DNA of 64,000 nt from Vibrio sp. STUT-A11 (GCF_026000435.1 NZ_AP026763.1:3224001-3288000); one strand, 5' to 3'; positions 26,302-35,260 are shown, counted from the stretch's first letter. The notes: generated by a model not told the origin, from the sequence alone. Numbers and translations are program-made.

Positions 26302-28755
26302 ATGTTTCGCTTTGATATTCCATCTTCTTTATTAGCAGACTGGCAACATGCCCTGCAACAGTGCTGTGATGCCAACCATGCACAGGGACGAGTGTATACC
26401 TTAAATGGCAACAGCCATTGGCAGCTCAGTGAAGTGTCGACCTCAGCGCAGGACCATGATGCTATTGTTGCCGAGGTAGAGCAGACTACTGCACGCTTTA
26501 CCCCTTTTAAATTCGAAACAGTCAACACGGCTTGTGATCATCAGGCCGTCAGCATTTGTCCGGTGTGGTTACCTAATGGCGATTTATTTGCTGCTGTGAC
26601 ACTGACTTACTCACACGCACAAAGCGACTCCGTGTCTGCGTGGTTGAGCGCACTGGCAGGTAGGTTCAGCTTTGATGTCAGCCAATATTACCATCAAGAA
26701 CAGGATCGCCATCTGCGACTTAAGCAAACTCAAAATCAGCTGCCAACACTGCAAGAGTTTATCGACTGCCTTGAAGACCATATCTGGATCAAAGGTATCG
26801 ATGGCCTGTACGCAATGACAAACCGAAGCGTTGAACAAGCTTGGCAAAAAAACAATCAGGAGATCATCGGTAACAATGATTTTGACCTGTTCAGCGAACA
26901 ACGTGCTGAAAAGTTCATTCAAGCGGACATTTCAGTGGTAGAAACTGGTAATCAAAATATTGTCGAAGAGTGCCGACAAATCGATTCGAACAACAATCCA
27001 ACATGGCTCGAAACGATTAAGTCACCCGTGCGAAATCGAGCAGGTGAACTGATTGGTGTTCTCGGTATGACACGAAACATTACTCGAAGGAAAACCATAG
27101 AAACCCAACTCACGTTGGCATCTAAAATCTTCAATAACTCGCAAGAAGGGATGATCATCACCGATCGTGATGCAAACATCATCGATATCAACCCGGCCTT
27201 CACGAGCATCACGGGATACAGTGCAGAAGAAGTAATTGGTCATACACCGAAAATCCTTCATTCTGGACACCACGATAACAACTTCTATCTAGAGTTATGG
27301 TCTGAGCTACAAACTAACGGACAGTGGAAAGGGGAGTTCATCAACCGCAAGAAAGATGGCAGCTTTTACCCTCAACTTGCCACCATCAGTGCGGTAATGG
27401 ACGACAAAGACCAGCTGATCAACTATATCTGCGTGTTTGAAGACATTTCGGTGCGCAAAGCGCATGAAGAAAAGCTACAGCGAATGGCGTTTTATGACCC
27501 GTTAACCAACTTGCCAAATCGTACTCATTTACTCAGTCTGATCGAGCAACACATAGAAACGGGCAGAAAGAAACAGCAAGGCTTTGCAACCCTGTTTCTG
27601 GATATCGATCACTTTAAGCACATCAACGACAGCATGGGCCACTTTTGTGGTGACCAACTACTGTCCAAACTGGCGACGCGACTACAAGACATCTTACACC
27701 TGAATGCCCATGTCGCCCGTATCAGCGGTGACGAATTTGTGATTATTCTTCCAGAAGCCCAAAGTGATGTCGCGCTGACCGAAACGGTGGACAGCATCTT
27801 AGGTGTATTCCATCAACCATTTAAGCTGACCAGTCACGACTCACTGAGAGTCTCTGCCAGTGTTGGGATTGCCATGTACCCCACAGATGGACATGACAGC
27901 GAAACGCTACTGAAAAATGCTGATACAGCCATGTACTTAGCGAAAAAAAATGGGCGTAACGGCTACGCTTTTTATTCCCCAGATCTAACCCATAAGTCCA
28001 TTTCACACGTGCGAATTCAATCTGCCCTGCATCAGGCTATAGAACTCAATCAACTGCGTTTGGAATACCAGCCTCAATATGATTTGGAACAAAACACGAT
28101 CGTGGGTGTGGAAGCCCTGTTACGCTGGCAACATCCAGAGTTTGGCTTGGTATCTCCTGCTGATTTTATCCCGATTGCAGAAAAAACGGGGCTGATTCAA
28201 AGCATCGGGGATTGGGTACTTAAACAGGCTTGTATTCAAGGCCTCTCGTGGCTGGAATCCGGAGTTAAATTCGGCAGAATGGCTGTCAATGTGTCCGCAC
28301 TCCAACTGCAGCAATCAAACTTTATTGACCGACTCCGGGGGATACTTCGAGAGACTGGTTTTTCCGCGCAGCATTTAGATATTGAAATTACCGAAAGCTT
28401 TTTGTTGATCGATCCACAACAGGCCATTGCGTCGTTAAATCAACTGCGAGAACTCGGTATTGAAATATCTTTGGATGATTTTGGCACCGGCTATTCCTCA
28501 CTTTCTTACCTGAAAGGTCTGCCGATCAACAAATTGAAGATCGACCGTTCATTTGTGAAAGATGTACCGAGTCACAGCGACAGCAACGCCATCGTTAATG
28601 CGATCATCGCGATGGGCAAAACCTTATCACTTAAAGTCGTCGCAGAAGGAATTGAGACGCAAGAACAGGCACAATACCTGTCAGACAAAGGGTGCATTTA
28701 CGGACAGGGATATCTATTTAGCCCTCCAGTTGTTCCCAACAAGCTATTTCTATGA
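26302..28755 (+). CDS. Cytoplasmic PAS-PAS-GGDEF-EAL cyclic-di-GMP protein
   Basis: Soluble 817-residue protein. A ~140-residue N-terminal region of unknown fold is followed by two PAS domains (about 145-260 and 270-390; the second contains ITGYSAEEVIG). GGDEF (about 395-560) and EAL (about 575-810) follow. The GGDEF metal segment DIDHFKHIND is intact, and the signature is SGDEF, a variant found in active cyclases. EAL residues are complete (EALLRW, NVS, EITES, DDFGTGYSS, LKID, AEGIE, QGY). Both activities are possible, with the PAS signals presumably setting the balance. No membrane segment is predicted. Confidence 0.9.
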   Translation: MFRFDIPSSLLADWQHALQQCCDANHAQGRVYTLNGNSHWQLSEVSTSAQDHDAIVAEVEQTTARFTPFKFETVNTACDHQAVSICPVWLPNGDLFAAVTLTYSHAQSDSVSAWLSALAGRFSFDVSQYYHQEQDRHLRLKQTQNQLPTLQEFIDCLEDHIWIKGIDGLYAMTNRSVEQAWQKNNQEIIGNNDFDLFSEQRAEKFIQADISVVETGNQNIVEECRQIDSNNNPTWLETIKSPVRNRAGELIGVLGMTRNITRRKTIETQLTLASKIFNNSQEGMIITDRDANIIDINPAFTSITGYSAEEVIGHTPKILHSGHHDNNFYLELWSELQTNGQWKGEFINRKKDGSFYPQLATISAVMDDKDQLINYICVFEDISVRKAHEEKLQRMAFYDPLTNLPNRTHLLSLIEQHIETGRKKQQGFATLFLDIDHFKHINDSMGHFCGDQLLSKLATRLQDILHLNAHVARISGDEFVIILPEAQSDVALTETVDSILGVFHQPFKLTSHDSLRVSASVGIAMYPTDGHDSETLLKNADTAMYLAKKNGRNGYAFYSPDLTHKSISHVRIQSALHQAIELNQLRLEYQPQYDLEQNTIVGVEALLRWQHPEFGLVSPADFIPIAEKTGLIQSIGDWVLKQACIQGLSWLESGVKFGRMAVNVSALQLQQSNFIDRLRGILRETGFSAQHLDIEITESFLLIDPQQAIASLNQLRELGIEISLDDFGTGYSSLSYLKGLPINKLKIDRSFVKDVPSHSDSNAIVNAIIAMGKTLSLKVVAEGIETQEQAQYLSDKGCIYGQGYLFSPPVVPNKLFL

Positions 28756-28814
28756 CCGACGTATCATTCAACAAGTAGTCAGAAGCATAAATATCTAATT
28801 GAAACAACGAGCAT

Positions 28815-28846
28815 GAACACTGAATAAGTTGCTTTATTCAGTGTTC
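28815..28846. other. Strong hairpin between convergent genes
   Basis: Perfect 13-bp stem GAACACTGAATAA / TTATTCAGTGTTC with a GTTGC-type loop and no following T run. It lies between the ends of the PAS-GGDEF-EAL gene and the convergent flavoprotein gene. It may be a 3'-end stabilising hairpin or a weak terminator. Confidence 0.6.
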
Positions 28847-28883
28847 AGCAATGGTATCGATAAATATAGGTAAGTATAAAAAC

Positions 28884-30077
28884 TCACACCCACTGACCAG
28901 CGACAAAGCCGCTCGACCAACACCACTGGAAGTTGTAGCCGCCTAACCAACCCGTCACGTCCATCACTTCGCCGATAAAGTACAAGCCTTTGATATTTTT
29001 GCACTCCATCGTTTTAGAAGAGAGATGGTCGGTATCCACGCCACCTAGTGTCACTTCCGCCGTGCGGTAACCTTCTGTACCGTTGGGCGCAACATTCCAG
29101 TTTTCTAAACGCGCGACAATGTCAGCCAGCTCTTTCGGGTTAAATTGCTTCAGTGGCTTGTCGGTTAACTCTTTACGTTCGATCAACACTTCCACCAAGC
29201 GTTTTGGCAAGACTTTCGCCAGCGTATTTTTCAGCGATTGATTTGGGTGTTTCTCGCGACTGCGTTCCAGCAGAACGGCAACATCATCATTCGGTATCAG
29301 ATTGATCGAAACCTTTTGCCCCGCTCGCCAAAATGAAGAGATCTGCAAAACAGAAGGTCCAGACAAGCCTCGGTGAGTGAAAAGCAGCGCTTCTTTGAAC
29401 ATAGTGCCGTCTTCAGCCGTGATTTCTGCTGGCACAGCAATGCCAGACAAATCGGAAAAATCTTCTTTGTCTTCTTTGTGCAGCGTAAATGGCACTAAGC
29501 CTGCCATGGTTGAGATGACTGGAAGACCAAATTGTTCGGCAACTTTATAACCAAACGGCGTCGCGCCAAGTTTTGGCATCGATAGACCACCGGTCGCGAT
29601 GACCAATGATTCACACTCAACCACTTCTGTACCTGCATGCAGACGAAAGCCTACGTCGGTTTTCTCGATGGAGTGGACATCACATTGGTAACGTTGCTGA
29701 ATATTCGGCATATCGCACTCCGCGAGTAACATTTTTACGATGTCTTTGGCGGTGAATGCATCCACACAGAACAGTTGGCCATGGTCACGTTCTTCAAACT
29801 CGATACCGTATTTGCTGACCATCGCAATGAAATCCCAGTTGGTGTACTGAGATAGTGCCGATTTTACGAAATGAGGGTTTTGGCATAAGTAGTTATTGGC
29901 CGACACGTCATAGTTGGTGAAGTTACAGCGGCCACCGCCAGAAATAAGAATTTTACGCCCAGGCTTTTTCGCGTGGTCGAGCACTAATACACTGCGGCCT
30001 CGCTTACCAGCTTCTGCAGCACACATCAAACCCGCAGCGCCAGCGCCAATTACTACAACATCAAATTTCTTACTCAT
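28884..30077 (-). CDS. NAD(P)/FAD-dependent oxidoreductase, HI0933/YhiN family
   Basis: Predicted flavoprotein of 397 residues. The N-terminal dinucleotide-binding motif VVIGAGAAGLMCA is followed by the HI0933-type segment GRKILISGGGRCNFTN. The C terminus carries GLYFIGEVMDVTGWLGGYNFQWCWSSG, diagnostic of this family. The biochemical role is not established. It lies downstream of uspB in the same direction but behind a terminator. Confidence 0.9.
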   Translation of the reverse strand: MSKKFDVVVIGAGAAGLMCAAEAGKRGRSVLVLDHAKKPGRKILISGGGRCNFTNYDVSANNYLCQNPHFVKSALSQYTNWDFIAMVSKYGIEFEERDHGQLFCVDAFTAKDIVKMLLAECDMPNIQQRYQCDVHSIEKTDVGFRLHAGTEVVECESLVIATGGLSMPKLGATPFGYKVAEQFGLPVISTMAGLVPFTLHKEDKEDFSDLSGIAVPAEITAEDGTMFKEALLFTHRGLSGPSVLQISSFWRAGQKVSINLIPNDDVAVLLERSREKHPNQSLKNTLAKVLPKRLVEVLIERKELTDKPLKQFNPKELADIVARLENWNVAPNGTEGYRTAEVTLGGVDTDHLSSKTMECKNIKGLYFIGEVMDVTGWLGGYNFQWCWSSGFVAGQWV

Positions 30078-30117
30078 CGGTAACTCTTAGGCTCTATAAA
30101 AATCCAAAACAATAAAA

Positions 30118-30142
30118 AAGGATGTGCTCAGTGCACATCCTT
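30118..30142 (-). terminator. Terminator after uspB
   Basis: Stem AAGGATGTGC / GCACATCCTT with a five-base loop and a T run on the minus strand. It lies 90 bp beyond the uspB stop and upstream of the flavoprotein gene. Confidence 0.85.
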
Positions 30143-30232
30143 GCTTTGTTCGGGCGACATTCTACCGAGAAATGTTTTCCGGGAAAAGCGCTTAAATTCC
30201 AAGCACCGAACGAAGGGCTTTGTTTATCCAAC

Positions 30233-30556
30233 TTATAGAATAAAAGCCGCGAGCAACGTGACGCCAAGTAACGCAGTTGAAAGGACGAACAGCTCTCGTA
30301 CACGCTCACACTTACCCGTAAATATCTCATCATGGTGATGATGGTACTCTTTACTCTTGATGTAGTGAAACAAACGCACTTGTTTAGTGACATTTCCATG
30401 AGTAGTGAAAAACCCATTGCCATCCACTTGTTGATATAACAACGGATGGGCTTCACGCATGATGTGAATTAAAGAACGAAGAGCAGTCAGATACCGGACC
30501 ATATTGACTCCGGTGACTACCATTAGCGCAAATAAGATTGTGTCTCCACTGATCAT
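30233..30556 (-). CDS. uspB: Universal stress protein B
   Basis: Small inner-membrane protein of 107 residues with a helix at each end (about 6-25 and 88-106) and a soluble middle. The conserved UspB segments PLLYQ-VDG-GFFT-HG and KQVRLFHYI are present, as is the histidine-rich YHHHHDE. In E. coli it is induced in stationary phase by RpoS and affects ethanol resistance. The start is fixed by a strong GGGAGGAAAAG ribosome site. An overlapping ORF at 30094-30456 in another frame is not real. Confidence 0.92.
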   Translation of the reverse strand: MISGDTILFALMVVTGVNMVRYLTALRSLIHIMREAHPLLYQQVDGNGFFTTHGNVTKQVRLFHYIKSKEYHHHHDEIFTGKCERVRELFVLSTALLGVTLLAAFIL

Positions 30557-30647
30557 CTTTTCCTCCCTACATCTTCAACAATGCTCAAGAGAAAAAGACG
30601 ATCACTGCTTTGTCTTTTAATCGCTACTTATCGCGCTGGGGAACGCT

Positions 30648-31175
30648 TTATGCAGCTGGAGCATCCATGATTGAAGATGAACCTTCTTTCGCCATTTGTG
30701 CTAGATCTTTATCGATGAAGAACAATGCCTTACCATCTTCACCAACAAGTTCGATCTTATCTAAGATCCCTTTAAACAACTTCTCTTCTTCGTGCTGTTC
30801 AGCCACGTACCACTGTAGGAAGTTAAATGTTGAGTAGTCTTGGCTTGTAAAAGCACCGTGTGCCAGCTTGTTGATTCTCTCAGTGATCATTTGTTCGTGT
30901 TCGTACGTCTCACGGAAAACATCACCTAGGCTAGCAAAGTCATGCTTTGGTGCATCGATCGCGCCTAGAATTGGCAATGCGCCAGTTTCACTTACATAGG
31001 TGAAAAGGCGTTGCATGTGCTCCATCTCTTCTACTGCGTGCTTACGTAGAAATTCAGCAGCGCCTTCAAAACCTTTGTCTTCACACCAAGCACTCATTTG
31101 TAAGTATAGATTGGATGAGAAAAATTCTAGGTTAATTTGATCATTCAATTGATCGACCATAGTTTGAGACAGCAT
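30648..31175 (-). CDS. ftnA: Non-haem ferritin FtnA
   Basis: Iron-storage protein of 175 residues with the four-helix-bundle ferritin sequence. Ferroxidase ligands are visible: Glu17, Glu50 and His53 (HAVEEMEHMQ), with the later YEHEQMI and QHEEEKLF segments also present. It lies 91 bp upstream of uspB in the same direction and divergent from uspA. RyhB and Fur, whose sites lie elsewhere in this window, are natural candidates for its control, but no site is visible at its own promoter. Confidence 0.96.
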   Translation of the reverse strand: MLSQTMVDQLNDQINLEFFSSNLYLQMSAWCEDKGFEGAAEFLRKHAVEEMEHMQRLFTYVSETGALPILGAIDAPKHDFASLGDVFRETYEHEQMITERINKLAHGAFTSQDYSTFNFLQWYVAEQHEEEKLFKGILDKIELVGEDGKALFFIDKDLAQMAKEGSSSIMDAPAA

Positions 31176-31244
31176 GTTAGCTCCTGTTTATATTCCTGCA
31201 TTTCATATAACTATAACATGATTAACACATTAAGACTTTGTGAG

Positions 31245-31302
31245 GTATACCTAAATAACTTCAGGATGCAGAACCAAGCATCTCAAGGTTATTTGGGTAT
31301 AC
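31245..31302. repeat. Short palindromic intergenic repeat, copy B
   Basis: Ends GTATACCTAAATAACTTC and AAGGTTATTTGGGTATAC are complementary, with ATGCAG inside the left arm. Same family as 16659-16730 and 31361-31433. It lies in the ftnA-uspA gap. Confidence 0.65.
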
Positions 31303-31360
31303 ACTATTGATATGAGATCACTTTAGCAAAATTTATTGGGGGTTAGTGCTAATCTGAAAC

Positions 31361-31433
31361 TATACCCAAGTGACTTCAAGATGCAGAAGTCAAAGCCTAA
31401 GTGCTGGGGTCAGTTCGAGGTTACTTGGGTATA
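31361..31433. repeat. Short palindromic intergenic repeat, copy C
   Basis: Ends TATACCCAAGTGACTTCAAG and GAGGTTACTTGGGTATA are complementary. It lies immediately upstream of the uspA ribosome site, so its folding could affect the uspA leader. It is 58 bp from copy B. Confidence 0.65.
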
Positions 31434-31456
31434 TGACCTTACAAGGAGATAGCAAT

Positions 31457-31882
31457 ATGAGTTACAAACACATACTTGTGGCAGTAGACCTGTCAGACGA
31501 CAGTAAAGTGTTGATTAAGAAAGCCGTATCTCTGGCTAAACCTCTGGATGCGAAAGTCTCTTTCATTCACATCGATGTGAATTACGCCGAGCTCTACACC
31601 GGGCTTATCGATATCAACATGGCGGAAGCACAACACCAAGCCATGGAAGCCTCGCGCACTCAATTAGCCAACTTTTCGGAATACGCTGAGTATCCTATCA
31701 CCCATACGTTAGTCGGCAGTGGTGATTTAAGTAATGAGCTGTGCGACACCATTCAGGACTTCAACATTGATTTGGTGGTTTGCGGTCATCATCAGGATTT
31801 CTGGAGTAAGATTCTGTCTGCGACACGCCAGCTGATTAACCGCTCACCTGTCGATATGCTGGTCGTACCGCTAAAAGACTGA
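31457..31882 (+). CDS. uspA: Universal stress protein A
   Basis: Cytoplasmic stress protein of 141 residues with the UspA fold: HILVAVDLSDDSKVLIKKA at the N terminus and LVVCGHHQDFWSKI...SPVDMLVVPL at the end. Family members of this type lack a full ATP-binding G-2x-G-9x-G motif. The start is ATG 31457 after AAGGAGATAGCA; an upstream in-frame extension would read through the palindromic repeat and is rejected. It is divergent from ftnA-uspB, giving a stress cluster. Confidence 0.95.
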   Translation: MSYKHILVAVDLSDDSKVLIKKAVSLAKPLDAKVSFIHIDVNYAELYTGLIDINMAEAQHQAMEASRTQLANFSEYAEYPITHTLVGSGDLSNELCDTIQDFNIDLVVCGHHQDFWSKILSATRQLINRSPVDMLVVPLKD

Positions 31883-31946
31883 TTGGCGCTTTGATAAAAC
31901 TTGGTTAGACTGCAAGCATATTTGTTATTGATAAAAGTTCTCATCT

Positions 31947-32825
31947 ATGGCTTATCTATCTGCAGTCACCCTGCTCTGGGCATTTTCATTTAGCCTGATC
32001 GGCGTCTATCTCGCCGGTCAGGTTGATTCTTGGTTCTCGGTATTTATGCGTGTGGCGCTCGCCAGCATCGTATTTATTCCGTTTCTGAAATTCCGTGGCG
32101 TGCCTAAATCGCTGATCGCCAAATTGATGATTGTCGGCGGCTTCCAGCTCGGTTTGATGTACTGCTTCTACTATCAGTCTTTCCTACTCCTTTCTGTTCC
32201 CGAAGTCCTGCTCTTCACGGTATTCACCCCGATTTACGTCACGTTGATTTACGACCTACTCAAAGGTCGCTTTTCGCCTTGGTATTTAGTCACGGCGTTG
32301 ATTGCGGTTGTGGGAGCTGCTTGGATTAAGTTTGCAGGCATCAACGAAAATTTCCTGCTCGGCTTTTTGGTCGTCCAAGGCGCGAACCTGTGCTTTGCCA
32401 TCGGTCAGGTGGGTTACAAATACATCATGGAAAACGAGCCTGTCGACCTGCCTCAACATACCGTATTTGGTTACTTCTACCTGGGTGCACTGTGTGTGGC
32501 AACGGTTGCCTTCGCGCTGATGGGGAATATCGACAAACTGCCAACCACCGCGACCCAGTGGGGCATTTTGACTTATCTTGGTTTGATTGCATCGGGGTTT
32601 GGGTATTTCGCCTGGAATAAAGGTGCAACTCTGGTGAATGCGGGCGCACTTGCTGTAATGAATAATGCGCTGGTTCCGGCTGGTTTGATTGTCAACATTG
32701 TGATTTGGAACCGCGACGTTGACATCACTCGCCTGGCTATTGGCGGCGCTATTATCATGTTCTCACTGTGGGTAAACGAGACCTGGGTGAAAAAACGCGT
32801 CGAGATGAGCTACGCGAATAAGTAA
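31947..32825 (+). CDS. EamA/DMT family transporter
   Basis: Second drug/metabolite-superfamily permease of the window: 292 residues, about ten membrane helices, two EamA repeats. The first repeat contains LLWAFSFSLIGVYLAGQVDSW, resembling carboxylate/amino-acid exporters of this superfamily. The substrate is unknown. It lies 64 bp after uspA on the same strand with no terminator visible between, so some co-transcription is possible. Confidence 0.85.
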   Translation: MAYLSAVTLLWAFSFSLIGVYLAGQVDSWFSVFMRVALASIVFIPFLKFRGVPKSLIAKLMIVGGFQLGLMYCFYYQSFLLLSVPEVLLFTVFTPIYVTLIYDLLKGRFSPWYLVTALIAVVGAAWIKFAGINENFLLGFLVVQGANLCFAIGQVGYKYIMENEPVDLPQHTVFGYFYLGALCVATVAFALMGNIDKLPTTATQWGILTYLGLIASGFGYFAWNKGATLVNAGALAVMNNALVPAGLIVNIVIWNRDVDITRLAIGGAIIMFSLWVNETWVKKRVEMSYANK

Positions 32826-32865
32826 TTCCCTTGATAACGACAATAAAAACGCTCTCCGAATGGAG

Positions 32866-33071
32866 AAATGCCGTTCGTTTAGCAGCTAACGGCATGTTTA
32901 AGTCTCCAGTCATCCTGAACAACGACGAAGGAGTGTGATTCAGGATCTAATTTCCGAGCACTTTATGGCCGAAATAATTTCATTAAAAGCTCTGCGCGCT
33001 GCTATTAGATTCCTAGTCTCGCTTGAGCTCGCTGGAATGACACAGATAAAATCGTTAAGCGATTTGCATTA
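32866..33071 (+). repeat. Dispersed intergenic repeat, copy 2, inserted in a terminator hairpin
   Basis: Element with a leading ATGCCGTT / AACGGCAT hairpin and the conserved 133-bp core (32909-33041: GTCATCCTG ... GGAATGAC). The core includes GATTCAGGATCTAATTTCC and ATTAGATTCCTAGTCTCG. It is flanked by the direct repeat CTCCGAATGGAG (32854-32865 and 33072-33083). Removing the element and one repeat restores a perfect terminator stem AAAAACGCTCTCC / GGAGAGCGTTTTT with loop GAAT between the convergent EamA and 33101 genes. Confidence 0.75.
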
Positions 33072-33100
33072 CTCCGAATGGAGAGCGTTTTTTCATTCGA

Positions 33101-33673
33101 TTAATGCACTTTAGCTTGTTGGCTTTCACTCATCACAGCCGTTAATGGCGTTGGCAACAGTACTTCCAATTTGGCATTGCGCTTTTGCAACTTTTGCTGA
33201 CGTTTGAGCAGTTTTTGCTGCTTCTTGGCCAATTTAAGCAGCTTCTTCTGTTGCTTGTAATGCTTCTTCAGCGTCTTCTTGGCTTTCTTGAGCGATTTTT
33301 TGTCGGCTAAGTCAAACAGGTCTGGAGCTTTGATAGCAACGGGCGGTGTCACTTGAGCAGCCAGCTTTTTCTCTTTTACTCTTTCCACCACACGTTTAAC
33401 GATCGCCGCTTTTTCTGCGCTTTGCTTTGGCGTCACCGCAATAGGCTCTGCTGGAAGCGCTTCAGCCAACAGCCCACAAGCTTGCTGCTCGTGAAGTGGC
33501 TTATCTTGGCATGCTTGCGGCGGAATAGCCGCGGGCTTGCACAAGGTATTTTTAGAAGCGGAAGAACGCGCGCACGAGCGACAGACAAATTTTGGCGCTA
33601 CCACTAAACGGTGGATATCACCCAGATTGGTTGCGATCTGTTTGCGATTCATTTTACATAAGCGTTTAGCCAT
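33101..33673 (-). CDS. Hypothetical Cys- and Lys-rich protein
   Basis: Unrecognised 190-residue basic protein. The N-terminal third has a CRSC pair (residues 31-34) and further cysteines at about 6, 45, 55 and 66, which could bind a metal. The middle is Ala/Pro-rich, and residues 118-170 are a Lys/Gln/Leu-rich predicted coiled coil (KKAKKTLKKHYKQQKKLLK). No signal peptide. Translation is supported by GGAG seven bases before the ATG. Upstream, a 10-bp inverted repeat ATTATTTCAT / ATGAAATAAT (33697-33722) may be an operator. The function is unknown. Confidence 0.65.
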   Translation of the reverse strand: MAKRLCKMNRKQIATNLGDIHRLVVAPKFVCRSCARSSASKNTLCKPAAIPPQACQDKPLHEQQACGLLAEALPAEPIAVTPKQSAEKAAIVKRVVERVKEKKLAAQVTPPVAIKAPDLFDLADKKSLKKAKKTLKKHYKQQKKLLKLAKKQQKLLKRQQKLQKRNAKLEVLLPTPLTAVMSESQQAKVH

Positions 33674-33856
33674 ACGACGACTCCAAATAGCTAATTATTA
33701 TTTCATCGACGCATGAAATAATAATAATTCTTACTTAGATATACCGTCAGTATGCCGAATTAGCAAGTGGAAAATAGCGTTCTTTGTTACGAAAGAAAAG
33801 CGGGATCACAGCGCGAAAATTCGCGCTATGGAGTAAAAGAGTTAGCAGTCAGAAAG

Positions 33857-34636
33857 TTACGCCATTGAGGCTTTAACATAAACGTCGAAGCGGTTCTTTT
33901 TGGTTTCTATCGCCATGCTCGGTTTTTCGTCATCCAACCAGTTGGCGTAATCCGGACGCTTGACCACAACACGCTTGGTAGCCAGTGCCATCGCCGGTTC
34001 CAGCAAATCATCCGCATCCAAATCAGCGCCAACCAGAGACTGGAATACGCGCATCTCTTTTTTCACTAATGCGGATTTCTTTTTGTTTTCCGGATGTGGA
34101 TACATTGGGTCAAGGTACACCACATCGGGTTTCACAAACTCACTATCTTGCGCTAATTGATTTAACGCATCATGGCTTGAAGCGTGAATCAATGACATTC
34201 GCTCTGAGACCCAGGCACCGATTTCTGGATCTTGTTTCGCACGAGCTAAGCCATCGTCCAGTAAGGCGGCAACCACTGGGTGACGCTCAACCATCTGTAC
34301 CTGACAGCCCAGAGAAGCCAGTACGAATGCATCTCGGCCCAAACCTGCAGTGCCATCCAGCACCGTTGGTGTTGCGCCTTTATTTAAGCCTGCCGCTTTT
34401 GCGATTGCCTGACCTTTGCCGCCGCCAAATTTACGACGATGCCCAACCGCTCCGCCAATCAAATCGACAAAAATCGCCCCCAGCTTGGGCTCATCCACTT
34501 TGCGCAGCTCCAAACGCTCGGCAGTCAGTACTAAAGCAAAGTCACTGTGTTCAGAATGGGACAGTTGCCAGCGAGCAGCAAGCTCATCAAGATGGGACTG
34601 TTGAGACGGGTCTTCACAAATCAATTGCAGTTGCAA
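33857..34636 (-). CDS. rsmJ: 16S rRNA (guanine1516-N2)-methyltransferase RsmJ
   Basis: SAM-dependent methyltransferase modifying G1516 of 16S rRNA; 259 residues (E. coli YhiQ 250). Family segments are present: LRKVDEPKLGAIFVDLIGG, HRRKFGGGKGQAIAKA, the motif I region VLDGTAGLGRDAF and the catalytic-type VYLDPMYPHP. It is divergent from the AsnC-type regulator. Confidence 0.94.
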   Translation of the reverse strand: MQLQLICEDPSQQSHLDELAARWQLSHSEHSDFALVLTAERLELRKVDEPKLGAIFVDLIGGAVGHRRKFGGGKGQAIAKAAGLNKGATPTVLDGTAGLGRDAFVLASLGCQVQMVERHPVVAALLDDGLARAKQDPEIGAWVSERMSLIHASSHDALNQLAQDSEFVKPDVVYLDPMYPHPENKKKSALVKKEMRVFQSLVGADLDADDLLEPAMALATKRVVVKRPDYANWLDDEKPSMAIETKKNRFDVYVKASMA

Positions 34637-34758
34637 AAGGAGGCTCCAATAAAAAAATCGCGGTAACTGGCGCTGAGTTTACCTCACTACTGGCATTCTT
34701 GCAGTAACTGCGAAGCTGGTTAAAATAAACCCATAACAAAAACCATGGAACGAATCGT

Positions 34759-35223
34759 ATGAATACGAGCATGCCGAAACTCGATGACCTCGATCGCGCA
34801 ATTTTAAAAACCCTGATGGCCGATGCCAGAACGCCTTATGCGGAAATGGCCAAGCAGTTCGATGTCAGCCCAGCCACAATTCACGTGCGGATTGAGAAAA
34901 TGAAGTCGGCGGAGATCATCGAAGGAACCGAGGTCATCGTTAATACCAAGAAGCTTGGCTACGATGTGTGTTGTTTCATCGGTATCAACCTTAATGCGGC
35001 TCGTGACTATCACTCTGCACTTGAGAAGCTCAACGCACTCAATGAGGTGGTTGAGGCTTACTACACCACAGGGGCGTACAATATTTTCGTCAAACTGATG
35101 TGTAAGTCGATTGAAGAGCTGCAATTTGTCCTGATCGATAAGCTGCAGGCGATTGATGAAGTTCAGTCCACCGAGACGTTAATCTCGTTGCAAAACCCGA
35201 TTAACCGCAACGTAAATCCATAG
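34759..35223 (+). CDS. asnC: Transcriptional regulator AsnC (Lrp/AsnC family)
   Basis: DNA-binding regulator of 154 residues: N-terminal winged helix-turn-helix (LDDLDRAILKTLMADARTPY, PATIHVRIEKM) and a C-terminal RAM ligand-binding domain (about 70-145). It aligns closely with E. coli AsnC (152 residues), the asparagine-responsive activator of asnA. No asnA lies in the window, so a target cannot be read from context; other Lrp-family roles are possible. Confidence 0.88.
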   Translation: MNTSMPKLDDLDRAILKTLMADARTPYAEMAKQFDVSPATIHVRIEKMKSAEIIEGTEVIVNTKKLGYDVCCFIGINLNAARDYHSALEKLNALNEVVEAYYTTGAYNIFVKLMCKSIEELQFVLIDKLQAIDEVQSTETLISLQNPINRNVNP

Positions 35224-35260
35224 TTCTGGATTATGTAGTTTTCTACCTACGTCATTCCAG

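Noticed and set aside
30094..30456. 120-codon minus-strand ORF downstream of the ferritin gene
   Set aside because: It overlaps uspB in a different frame; uspB is a recognised protein with a strong ribosome site.
31245..31433. Possible CRISPR or tandem repeat array
   Set aside because: Only two diverged palindromic units with unequal spacing; they belong to a dispersed family and have no cas genes nearby.
31370..31456. 29-codon N-terminal extension of uspA
   Set aside because: It translates a palindromic intergenic repeat, and a perfect AAGGAG site precedes the inner ATG, which gives the normal UspA length.
33985..34707. 240-codon plus-strand ORF opposite rsmJ
   Set aside because: Pro/Arg-rich antisense shadow of a clearly recognised methyltransferase gene.
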